Assembly: GCA_016712345.1 (NCBI GenBank)
Contig: JADJRH010000001.1
Location: forward strand, 558,001-622,000
From: Polyangiaceae bacterium
Lineage (GTDB): Bacteria; Myxococcota_A; Polyangia; Polyangiales; Polyangiaceae
DNA: 64,000 nt
Reading direction: 5' to 3'
Position 1 is the stretch's first letter; every line of letters starts with the position of its first letter. Made by a program: the position numbers and the translations under genes. This document shows, piece after piece, positions 8,156 to 15,549 of this stretch. A model generated the notes under the pieces. The model saw only the letters and a list, made by a program, of their open reading frames with translations. It was not told the origin of the DNA and did no database searches.

Positions 8156-9978
8156 GTTGCTCGTTGCGCCAAAAATCGGGCCCATTGCGCAAAGATCGGG
8201 GCGGTCCACACCCACTCTTTGGGGCTTGATTGCATTAAAATGCCCAGCCAGCGCAGGCGTTCTTCTTCTTTTCGTTGCAATCGCGGAAGCGTTTTAAATG
8301 AATTTCGGCTGTATTCAATTAAAACAGCGCGGGCGGCGGGATCGGCTTCCATTGCCCGCGTGAGCCTGGTCACGTGTGGACCTTCCATTATCTCGGCGAT
8401 TAGACCGGCCTCGTCGCGCGATGCCAGATCATTGGCGGGCAATGTTACCAGCTCTTCAACAAGGGCGGGATGACCGTTTGTAATGGCCAATAAACGTGAA
8501 GCGAGGTGTCGGGCAGCGGGGCCTTTTTCAATGGTTAACAGGTCTTTGATATGCGCTTCATCCCATAGACCAAGTTTCACCGATGCCAGGTGATGAAACG
8601 CCGACGCGGCATTGCCTTTGGGTGGGCGCGTTTGAAGGTCTGAAAGCTCCTGGCCTCCCCAAACCAATAACTTTAATCCTTTGCGTGAAAGGCGGGCCAT
8701 TAAATAGCCCCATTGCTCCAAGATGTCGTCGGAGACGCGGGCCAGGTCTTCCACAATCAATAACACTTCGCGTTTTGAATCACTCACCGGCCCTTCAAGC
8801 AATCCTTCAAGTGTGTACTCAAAGCGCTCGTCGGGCGGAAATTCAGCCGGTTGATGAAATGGTTCAGCCCAATTGTCGGGCAATGGGTGGCCCACAAGTT
8901 CTTCAAGGCCGCTTTTGAGGTCGCGCGATAATGACCGATAAAGCCGCTCAGGCGATTGCGTATGGCGCGGCGGAACAAGGCGAAGGGGCCACAACGCCAG
9001 GTTTTCGGCGCGAACCGCTTCCAATGCGGCGTCAACAACGCGGCGTGCGGCAAAACCGAACGGTTCTAACAATGCGACGCCGGGTCTGTTTTCAGCCGCT
9101 ATTGATTGAAGAACGGCGGATACCGACGCCGGGCGAACCGGCCGGTGAGCGCTTGGAGCGGCGCTTCGCTGCAATAAAGCATTACGGAGGTCAACCAACT
9201 CTGCCAATAGGGGCAGGTCTTTTTCTATTTCAGTTAACACTTGAAAGCGCCCGGTTGGAGCGCCGGTAATCATTCGCAAAAGAATGCGCGCTATCAACGC
9301 TTCGCGATCGGTTGCAGGGCCTTGTTCCCACCCAAGGTCGCGTTCCAATGCGAGCAGCGATTCAACATCGGTGTAATGGGCCCATAAAACGTTGCGAAGT
9401 TCAAAAGCCCATAAGAGATTTTTAATCGCATCAAGGTGAGCGGCCCATCCCGTCGATGTGCCCTGTGTGGCTTGCGTAACAACGCCGGCGACGGCTCCAT
9501 TGCACAATACCGGTGCACCCGACATTCCACCCCAGGAAGCCTGTGTACCCTGCGCAACCAGTAATTGAAGTGCTTGTTGCTTTTCTGTGGGGCGAACAGC
9601 GGCGATTTCACCCACCACGGTGAACGGTCTGCCGCCGTGAAAGGTGGGAAATCCATCGGCCGAATATTTGGTGCCGGGTGTTAATACCCCTTCAAAAAAA
9701 GGGAGAACGGATGTTTCAACGGGGGGGATTTCACCGGTTAGAAGGGCGATGTCGCTCTGCGGGTCAAAACAAGCCAAAGTGAGGTTGACGGCCCACGGAG
9801 TGCCTGTTTGATCGCGAACGTGGAGGGTGCGACTGAAGTTTAAAGGCAGTTCATTGCGGGGGATTTCACCGCCGAAAACAACGTGACATGCCGTGCAAAC
9901 AACGCCGGGGCGAACAAAGAATGCGGTGCCTTGGGTGGAGCGATTGGAGCCTTCCACGAGAAGGCGCACACCGGACAT
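8152..9978 (-). CDS. Trypsin-like serine protease fused to adaptor-like helical and degenerate STAND region
   Basis: A 608-residue protein without a signal peptide, so probably cytosolic. Residues 1-180 form a chymotrypsin-fold protease with the complete triad: His32 in TACHVVF, Asp76 in DIALL, Ser153 in GGMSGAP. Residues ~195-265 are helical (DVESLLALERDLGWEQ, TDREALIARIL) and resemble the effector-associated domains that link effectors to STAND partners. Residues ~283-560 read like a STAND NTPase (EVLLIVEDLARVS at the Walker B place, GLKLLVWGG, ITNGHPALVEELV), but the P-loop position reads LLEPFGFAARRVVD with no GK[ST], so nucleotide binding is probably lost. It starts 42 bp after mreB and overlaps the propeller-NTPase gene by ATGA. 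Inference: an effector protease controlled by its active-NTPase neighbour. Substrate unknown. Confidence 0.78.
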   Translation of the reverse strand: MSGVRLLVEGSNRSTQGTAFFVRPGVVCTACHVVFGGEIPRNELPLNFSRTLHVRDQTGTPWAVNLTLACFDPQSDIALLTGEIPPVETSVLPFFEGVLTPGTKYSADGFPTFHGGRPFTVVGEIAAVRPTEKQQALQLLVAQGTQASWGGMSGAPVLCNGAVAGVVTQATQGTSTGWAAHLDAIKNLLWAFELRNVLWAHYTDVESLLALERDLGWEQGPATDREALIARILLRMITGAPTGRFQVLTEIEKDLPLLAELVDLRNALLQRSAAPSAHRPVRPASVSAVLQSIAAENRPGVALLEPFGFAARRVVDAALEAVRAENLALWPLRLVPPRHTQSPERLYRSLSRDLKSGLEELVGHPLPDNWAEPFHQPAEFPPDERFEYTLEGLLEGPVSDSKREVLLIVEDLARVSDDILEQWGYLMARLSRKGLKLLVWGGQELSDLQTRPPKGNAASAFHHLASVKLGLWDEAHIKDLLTIEKGPAARHLASRLLAITNGHPALVEELVTLPANDLASRDEAGLIAEIMEGPHVTRLTRAMEADPAARAVLIEYSRNSFKTLPRLQRKEEERLRWLGILMQSSPKEWVWTAPIFAQWARFLAQRAT

Positions 9979-10020
9979 GAATTCCTCCGAATGGCTTATG
10001 TTACCAGGACGAGCCGAAGC

Positions 10021-11055
10021 TTAGCTAATGGTAACTTCTTTGAGCAATTCGAGGTGGTCGAGGGCTTTTCCGCTGCCCAATACAACGGCGCTGATAGGGT
10101 CGTCGCAGACCATAACGGGCAGGCCCGTTTCTTCGCGCAATAAAACGTCGAGGTTTTTTAATAGAGCGCCGCCGCCGGTTAATACAATGCCTTTATCGAC
10201 AATATCGGCCGCAAGCTCGGGCGGCGTACGTTCAAGCGCTATCAATACAGCTTCAACAATGGCATTGAGCGGCTCGGATAACGAATCACGAATTTCATCG
10301 GAATTGACAACCACGGTTTTGGGAATGCCGGCGACCATATCGCGGCCCTTCACTTCCATGGTGAGCTGTTGGTCGAGCGGATATGCGTTTCCAATGGTGA
10401 TTTTAATGCGTTCGGCGGTTTGCTCGCCAATGGCCATGTTGTACTTGCGTTTCATGTAGGCCATTACGCTTTCGTCCATTTTGTCGCCGCCGACGCGAAC
10501 GCTTTGTGAGTACACAATGCCGGCGAGGGAGATCACGGCCACTTCGGTGGTGCCACCGCCGATATCAACAACCATGTTGCCGGAAGGTTCTGTAATGGGC
10601 AGCCCGGCTCCAATGGCGGCGGCCATAGGCTCTTCAATGAGATACACCTCGCGAGCGCCGGCCCCCTCGGCGCTTTCTTTAACGGCGCGCTTTTCAACTT
10701 CGGTAATGCCGAAGGGTACACAAATGATAATGCGAGGTTTAACGAGCGTGCGGCGATTGTGGGCGCGGGCAATAAAGTAACGGAGCATTGCCTCGGTGAT
10801 TTCAAAGTCGGCAATGACGCCGTCGCGCAGTGGGCGAACGGCTTGAATGTTTCCGGGCGTGCGGCCCAACATTTCTTTGGCTTCGCGCCCCACGGCGAGG
10901 ACTTTTTTGCCGCCCCGATTGTCGCGCTGAACGGCCACAACGGACGGTTCACACGAAACAATGCCTTTGCCCTTAACGTAAATAAGCGTGGTCGCAGTGC
11001 CGAGATCGATCGCAAGATCGTTCGAAAACAGGCCGTAGAGCCAGTCGAAGATCAT
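10021..11055 (-). CDS. mreB: Rod-shape determining actin homologue MreB
   Basis: Actin-fold filament protein that positions the elongation machinery under the inner membrane. It is 344 residues, the usual length. Landmarks are the phosphate-1 loop NDLAIDLGTATTLIYVKGKG, the conserved RPLRDGVIADFEITEAMLRYF, EEPMAAAIGAGLPI, the phosphate-2 loop MVVDIGGGTTEVAVIS, and LTGGGALLKNLDVLL near the C terminus. The N-terminal FDWLYGLFSND is hydrophobic and could act as the membrane-binding helix. It is the first gene of a minus-strand unit that continues into the protease and propeller genes, with a gap of only 42 bp. An AGGAG lies ~14 nt before the ATG, farther than ideal. Confidence 0.97.
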   Translation of the reverse strand: MIFDWLYGLFSNDLAIDLGTATTLIYVKGKGIVSCEPSVVAVQRDNRGGKKVLAVGREAKEMLGRTPGNIQAVRPLRDGVIADFEITEAMLRYFIARAHNRRTLVKPRIIICVPFGITEVEKRAVKESAEGAGAREVYLIEEPMAAAIGAGLPITEPSGNMVVDIGGGTTEVAVISLAGIVYSQSVRVGGDKMDESVMAYMKRKYNMAIGEQTAERIKITIGNAYPLDQQLTMEVKGRDMVAGIPKTVVVNSDEIRDSLSEPLNAIVEAVLIALERTPPELAADIVDKGIVLTGGGALLKNLDVLLREETGLPVMVCDDPISAVVLGSGKALDHLELLKEVTIS

Positions 11056-11409
11056 TCTGCCGTCTCGATGCTCCTACAATTGTGGTGGTTAATGGCGGGG
11101 CCACACTCGCCTTATAGGAAGGCCAACGCACAACCCTGCCGCGCGTTTATGCCGGATCGCGGCGTTTGGGCGCAACTCTCCGATGCACGTTCGTAACACG
11201 GGCCCGCGGAAGGGGCAATTTTAGCGATGCGTCCGGTTTTCCGCGCGCCCCACTGCGCCACAATGCCTGTTGTGCTCCCGCGTGGGGATTGGAAGGTTGC
11301 ATTGACGCAACCCGCGCGTGCGGCGTTGGATGGATATTGCCGCGGCCTTTGACACATCAGACGGCGAGCGACCCCGTTGCGGAGGGATCGCCCGCTCGCA
11401 CCGGCCCGA
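11056..11409 (-). other. Intergenic region upstream of mreB
   Basis: No gene is supported here. The stretch must hold the mreB promoter on the minus strand. A TATAAG sequence (rev. comp. near 11115) is a possible -10, but no well-spaced -35 was found, so I do not call a promoter. A hairpin of seven perfect base pairs (GATCAGC/GCTGATC, 11408-11425) covers the end and stop codon of rpmG; it lacks a T-run. Confidence 0.5.
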
Positions 11410-11571
11410 TCAGCCTTTGCTGATCTTGCCTTCTTTATGCTCAAAGTGCTTGCGGCACGTGGGGCAGAACTTCTTAATCGCGAACTTTTCAGTCATGGTT
11501 CGCTTGTTTTTGGTGGTGTGGTAGTTCGCGCGGCCGCAGTTTCCGCACGTCATTTTAATGATGTCGCGCAT
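11410..11571 (-). CDS. rpmG: 50S ribosomal protein L33
   Basis: A 53-residue L33, a small zinc-ribbon-type protein of the large ribosomal subunit near the E site. The sequence reads MRDIIKMTCGNCGRANYHTT... with two CxxC pairs (CGNC and CPTC), so this is the zinc-binding C+ form. The start ATG at 11571 is set by a good ribosome binding site (GAGGAA, 6 nt upstream); longer upstream reading frames carry no family similarity. It stands apart from other ribosomal or translation genes in this window. The final codons and stop lie inside a perfect 7-bp inverted repeat (11408-11425). Confidence 0.95.
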   Translation of the reverse strand: MRDIIKMTCGNCGRANYHTTKNKRTMTEKFAIKKFCPTCRKHFEHKEGKISKG

Positions 11572-11883
11572 GTCTATTTCCTCAGTCGGCCCCAATAAAC
11601 GAGGGGCCGCGAGCGGGGGGCGTAACGTACCGATTTGGTCGGCTCTGTCAATTAGGAAAAAGCGTGCTCTCCAGGATCCGCTGGTTTTGTAAGGCTTCGC
11701 GGCGGTTTGCAAACCGCGCGGTTTGAAAGCGCACTGGATCGCGGCCGCCCTTTGACGTGAGCTTGCGTACACAAGACGCGGCTGAAGTTGATGGAATACG
11801 AGCAGTGCTTTCGCAAAAGTACACGCCGCTTTTGGCCCCCCGCGGCGCGCGCAGCGAAGCGAGCACGACGCTTGGGGGGACAG

Positions 11884-12054
11884 CCGTAGGTGTACACCCG
11901 CGGCGCTGGGGGGCATTGAATATGCCGACTACCCTGAACGGGGCATCTCAACCGTAGGTGTACACCCGCGGCGCTGGGGGGCATTGAATATGCCGACTAC
12001 CCTGAACGGGGCATCTCAGCCGTAGTGTACACCTACGGCGCTGGGGGGCATTGG
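11884..12054. repeat. 68-bp direct repeats with GTGTACAC palindromic core
   Basis: Units begin with CCGTAG at 11884, 11952 and 12020, an exact 68-bp period; the third is cut short after the core and a ...GGGGGGCATTG block. Units 1 and 2 are almost identical. Each core is an inverted repeat around TGTACA (third copy CCGTAG-TGTACA-CCTACGG). The same core is seen at 19.18, 42.26 and 42.58 kb. The array lies in the 513-bp gap between rpmG and the RRM gene, immediately downstream of the latter. The rest of that gap (11572-11883) contains GC-rich inverted sequence but no convincing gene. Confidence 0.85.
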
Positions 12055-12084
12055 ACTAAAGCGTGTGAGGTAAGGGAACAGCGT

Positions 12085-12957
12085 TTATTCGTCGTCCCAG
12101 TCGTCGCGGCCGCGCGCCCAGTCGTTGTTGTTTTTGTTGCGACGACCGCCGCCGCCGCCGGACGGACCGTCATCAGACGGGCCTGTCTTGCGACGACGGT
12201 CATCGAATGTGCGGCGTTGCGGCGGCGGGGCACCGGCGGGCGGACCGCCAAAGCCGCGATCGGGGCGATCGAAGCTGCGCGGCGGGCCACCGGGACCACC
12301 GCCTTCGTGCGCGGGCTTTTCACCCTTGGGATGAGCAAGGTTGACAACAAGGCGACGACCGCGAACGTCGGCGCCGCGCAGAGCTTCAATGGCGCCTTTT
12401 GCAGCTTCAGCGCTGGCCATTGTCACGAAGCCGAAACCGCGCTTGCGACCGTCGGCGTCCATGGGGAGGTGTACACGCACAACAGGCCCGGATCCGGTGC
12501 CGTTGATGAGGCCTTCAACCTCTTCGGTGGTTGCGTCGTACGGGAGATTGCCAACGTAAAGTGTGCGATCGGGAGCGCCCGCGGGACCACCGCCGGGACC
12601 ACCGCCGGGACCGCGATCACCCATGGGGCCACCGCGATCGGGACGACCGCCGAAACCGCCGCCACCGCCGCCGCCCGGACCGCCTTCACGGCGCGGAGGC
12701 TCGGCCTGGAACGGACGAACGCTGATGGCTTTGCCGCCCTGGTACGAGCCATCGAGTGACTCGCGCGCGGCGACTGCTTCTTCCGATGTGGAGAGCGTGA
12801 CGAAACCGAAACCCCGGGGCCGGCCCGTGGCGCGGTCTTTCGGGAGGCTCACTTCGACGACATTACCGCCCGTGGCCTCAAAGAGCTGGCGAAGCACCTC
12901 CTCAGAAATGGAGTCGGGAAGGCCAGCTACGAACAACTTGCGAGAATCTTCAGCCAT
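12085..12957 (-). CDS. RNA-binding protein with two RRM domains and Gly/Arg-rich linkers
   Basis: A 290-residue protein with an eukaryote-like hnRNP layout. RRM1 (~7-85) has RNP2 LFVAGL and RNP1 RGFGFVTL; a ~45-residue Gly-rich linker with RG/DRG repeats follows; RRM2 (~130-210) has RNP2 LYVGNL and RNP1 RGFGFVTM. A Gly/Pro/Arg-rich tail ends in an acidic DDWDDE. All aromatic RNP residues for RNA stacking are present. Bacterial RRM proteins are usually one short domain and are often cold-induced; here an upstream gap of ~430 bp on the minus strand leaves room for a long leader. Likely an RNA chaperone or post-transcriptional regulator; targets unknown. Confidence 0.9.
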   Translation of the reverse strand: MAEDSRKLFVAGLPDSISEEVLRQLFEATGGNVVEVSLPKDRATGRPRGFGFVTLSTSEEAVAARESLDGSYQGGKAISVRPFQAEPPRREGGPGGGGGGGFGGRPDRGGPMGDRGPGGGPGGGPAGAPDRTLYVGNLPYDATTEEVEGLINGTGSGPVVRVHLPMDADGRKRGFGFVTMASAEAAKGAIEALRGADVRGRRLVVNLAHPKGEKPAHEGGGPGGPPRSFDRPDRGFGGPPAGAPPPQRRTFDDRRRKTGPSDDGPSGGGGGRRNKNNNDWARGRDDWDDE

Positions 12958-13392
12958 TGAAAAACCTGCACCAGCACGAAAGAAAACGAGTCACCGCAAA
13001 AATTGGTTCAGCCCTAACAACACGAACTCGTTGAACCGATCGCCGAGTTCGCAGCGAGCGCGTTGAGGATTGGACCACAGAACAGATCGGTGGATCAAAC
13101 CCCAGAACAGCTCTCGCGTAAGGAACGATATCCGGCCCATTCACCGCGTCAAGCACGGGAATTTTGGCGCGTACTTGGATTCTACAAGTTCGGAACTTTG
13201 TGATTGCAACCAAAGAGCGAATGTGATTTCGCGCTCGCCTTAAAATCGGGGCGAACTCAAATTCGCATCCAAATATGGCACTTTCGTGATGGACCCGCCG
13301 GAGGCAATGGGGCGTAATCCGCGACCGGTCGCACGTCTCGCGATCGATCGCTCGCCGGTCCGGCGGGTGCATTTTTCGGCGAGGATCTCGCT
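12958..13392. other. Divergent intergenic region with promoter space for the RRM and di-iron genes
   Basis: This 435-bp gap separates two divergent genes. It is visibly less GC-rich than the flanks, as expected for promoters. An inverted repeat (13002-13010 with 13032-13040) could fold in the leader of the RRM gene, but one mismatch makes it weak on that strand. No ORF here has a plausible product. Confidence 0.4.
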
Positions 13393-14319
13393 ATGGCTGA
13401 ACCGTTCGACATCGATCGCTTCATGGACAGTTCGGGTCGGGTTGATCTTTCCGACATCGATTGGTCCGAAGTTCCCAAGTATCCAATGACTCCTGAAGCG
13501 CTGCGAACGCTGCGCTATTTCATGTACACAGAGGGCTCTACGTTTTTCTACACGAAGGCCCTGATGAAGACGAAGGCCGCGATCTTTGAGCCGGATCTCG
13601 CGCCTTTTCTTTGCGTGTGGATGTACGAAGAAGAGTTTCACGGGCGCGCGTTCCGCAAGTTCGTCGAGGCGTACGGCGAGAAGGTTCCGTCGGACTACCG
13701 CGCGACAATGTTCAATCGGCGAGGGGCGGGCGAACGAATTGACGAGTGGGGGCAAACCGTTTTGTCGCGTGTGTTTCCAGACGGTTGGCCGGCTGTACAC
13801 ATGATCTGGGGCGTGGTGCAGGAGTTCACAACGTATCAAGGGTACATCGCGCTCGTGGAGCGGACGGGGCACCCCATTTTGGCAACGATCTGTCAGCGGA
13901 TCATGAAGCAGGAGATGAAGCACTTCGCGTTTTATCGCGACCAGGCTTACAAGCGGCTTGTGAACAATCCGGCGGCGCAGAAACTCACGAGTTGGGCGCT
14001 GAAAACAGGTTGGACTCCGGTGGGCGATGGGATGTGTTCAAAAGAAGACGTCCAGCACTCCATTCGGTGGTTGTTCGACGGTGCGGAGGGTGGCGCCGTG
14101 GACAAAGTCGATCAGAAAATGCGGGAAATGCCCGGCCTTGAGTGGTTTGACTTGTTCCGCAAATACGTGACGAACCACAACATCGGTCGGGCGCCGGATT
14201 CGTGGTTTCCGCGACCGCGATCCGAGTTCAACAAATCGGTTGTGGCAGTGACATCGGGCATTCGCCAACGAAACAAGGCTGAGAGCGGCGACTCTGTCGA
14301 CACGGCCGACGCGGCATAA
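13393..14319 (+). CDS. Ferritin-like di-iron protein, acyl-ACP desaturase-like
   Basis: A 308-residue four-helix-bundle protein with a full carboxylate di-iron ligand set: Glu47 (YTEGSTFFY), Glu80-x-x-His83 (EEEFHGRAF), Glu144 (VVQEFTTYQGY) and Glu174-x-x-His177 (QEMKHFAFY). The E..ExxH...E..ExxH arrangement and the flanking helices match the soluble desaturase/ferritin-like superfamily, in which O2-activating iron introduces a double bond or hydroxyl. It lacks membrane segments. Substrate cannot be read from sequence; no acyl-carrier or electron-transfer gene is adjacent. The ATG at 13393 is the first good start and gives the expected N-terminal helix. It is convergent with lgt. Confidence 0.78.
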   Translation: MAEPFDIDRFMDSSGRVDLSDIDWSEVPKYPMTPEALRTLRYFMYTEGSTFFYTKALMKTKAAIFEPDLAPFLCVWMYEEEFHGRAFRKFVEAYGEKVPSDYRATMFNRRGAGERIDEWGQTVLSRVFPDGWPAVHMIWGVVQEFTTYQGYIALVERTGHPILATICQRIMKQEMKHFAFYRDQAYKRLVNNPAAQKLTSWALKTGWTPVGDGMCSKEDVQHSIRWLFDGAEGGAVDKVDQKMREMPGLEWFDLFRKYVTNHNIGRAPDSWFPRPRSEFNKSVVAVTSGIRQRNKAESGDSVDTADAA

Positions 14320-14405
14320 AAGCGCGCCGATTCTGTGCGGTTTCCCTTCTGCCGCACGTTGTGTACACATAAAAAGTCCATTTGATAAGAAGCCCGCGGC
14401 GCGGC

Positions 14406-14427
14406 GCTGCTTGTGTACTCAAGCAGC
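14406..14427. terminator. Hairpin between convergent genes, GTGTAC at the loop
   Basis: Eight perfect base pairs (GCTGCTTG / CAAGCAGC) enclose TGTACT. It lies between the stop codons of the di-iron gene and lgt, so it may act as a bidirectional terminator, although no T-run follows. Confidence 0.4.
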
Positions 14428-14443
14428 ATGAGCGGCGGGATGA

Positions 14444-15457
14444 CTACGAGCTTTTTGTGCCGGCGTCCGGTGCGGTTTCGACGGCCTTTGCGAGATCGTC
14501 GGCGGCGGGCTCTGCGGCGGCCGGCTTTGGTGCGGCGGCGGGCTCCTCGGCATCGGCGATGCGTTCAGAGGCGGGCGTGACGCTTGTGTCAGGAGGGCTT
14601 TGGTCTTTGGGCGGCTCGGTGCGCGGGCTCTTTTTGACAACGGTGAGCAGGTAGATGCCAAGACCGAGCAGGCCGAAACAGGCCCACTGAGCGGGGGTGA
14701 GGCCGCCGTAACGTGGGTCACCCGCGGCGTTGTTTTTGGCGTCTTCGCGTAGAAAATCGAGAAAAAACCGAACCGGTGCGTACGCAATGCACATCCACGC
14801 GGCATAAAATCCGATGGGTCGAAATGGATCGCGGCGCCAGGCGATCGCGAAACCGACAGCGAGGGGAAGCGTGAGTACACATTCGTAAAGGCCGAGATCA
14901 AAGCGGCCGATGTAGCCCGGTCCGTATGGATAACGAACGGCGAACCACGCGTCGGAGAGTGCACCCGGATGATCGTGAACGGTGGCGCAACCGGCGCGGC
15001 CGAAGAACCATCCAATGGGAAGCGCACTGCAAATGATGTCGCCGTACGGGAGAATTTTTTGGCCTTTGATCCAGCGCCAAAGCCACGCGCCGATGAGCGC
15101 GCCGGTGAAGCCGCCGTAGCTCGAAAGGCCGTCCCAAAGGCGCAGGATGTACATCGGATCGCGGACAACGCGGGCGGGGTGATAAAAAATCGCGTCGAGA
15201 ACGTGGCCTCCAATGAAGCCCGCGGCGACCGTCCAAAAAATGAGGTCGTTCATTTTGGAGGGGTCGAGACGGCGTTCTGCGGCACGGCGTTTAGCGACCA
15301 CGGCGCCGATGTACACACCGAGGGCAACGAGCGTTCCAAACGGTTTGATCGACGGCGGATGGGCCGGATCAAACATGGAGCCGAGGCCCGGCACGTGGAG
15401 GAGGAAACTGAGCGGCAGCTCGGGTAGCTCGATGTACGGGATGAGGGGCTGGGCCAC
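14444..15457 (-). CDS. lgt: Prolipoprotein diacylglyceryl transferase
   Basis: Inner-membrane enzyme that transfers diacylglycerol from phosphatidylglycerol to the lipobox cysteine, the first step of lipoprotein maturation. It is 337 residues; the extra length is a C-terminal tail rich in Ala/Pro/Glu (~285-337) after seven membrane segments. Family landmarks: GGHVLDAIFYHP, LRLWDGLSSYGGFTGALIGAWLW (the HGGLSSHGG region), and GWFFGRAGC (the conserved Arg of the Lgt signature) followed by ATVHDHPG. The abundance of predicted lipoproteins in this window fits the need for it. The ATG at 15457 is retained because it precedes the first conserved helix by the normal distance. Confidence 0.93.
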   Translation of the reverse strand: MAQPLIPYIELPELPLSFLLHVPGLGSMFDPAHPPSIKPFGTLVALGVYIGAVVAKRRAAERRLDPSKMNDLIFWTVAAGFIGGHVLDAIFYHPARVVRDPMYILRLWDGLSSYGGFTGALIGAWLWRWIKGQKILPYGDIICSALPIGWFFGRAGCATVHDHPGALSDAWFAVRYPYGPGYIGRFDLGLYECVLTLPLAVGFAIAWRRDPFRPIGFYAAWMCIAYAPVRFFLDFLREDAKNNAAGDPRYGGLTPAQWACFGLLGLGIYLLTVVKKSPRTEPPKDQSPPDTSVTPASERIADAEEPAAAPKPAAAEPAADDLAKAVETAPDAGTKSS

Positions 15458-15549
15458 GGGATCGCCTGCGTAGCACTACTTTCACCGGGCAACGGAGGTG
15501 TCGGTGCTGGCCTGCAATTGAAGTTGCGAATATTACCCTTGGAAACAGG

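Noticed and set aside
8156..8215. Longer start for the propeller-NTPase gene (adding 20 residues)
   Set aside because: It would hide the lipoprotein signal and overlap the protease gene by 64 bp; the ATG at 8155 gives a standard ATGA junction.
11641..11760. Possible tRNA upstream of rpmG
   Set aside because: A GTGC...GCAC pairing about 70 nt apart and loop-like segments caught the eye, but no 7-bp acceptor stem, no TTCRA T-loop and no consistent anticodon stem could be built on either strand.
12025..12759. Plus-strand Ala/Thr-rich ORF of ~244 codons
   Set aside because: Antisense to the two-RRM gene; the Gly-rich coding sequence gives an open complementary frame.
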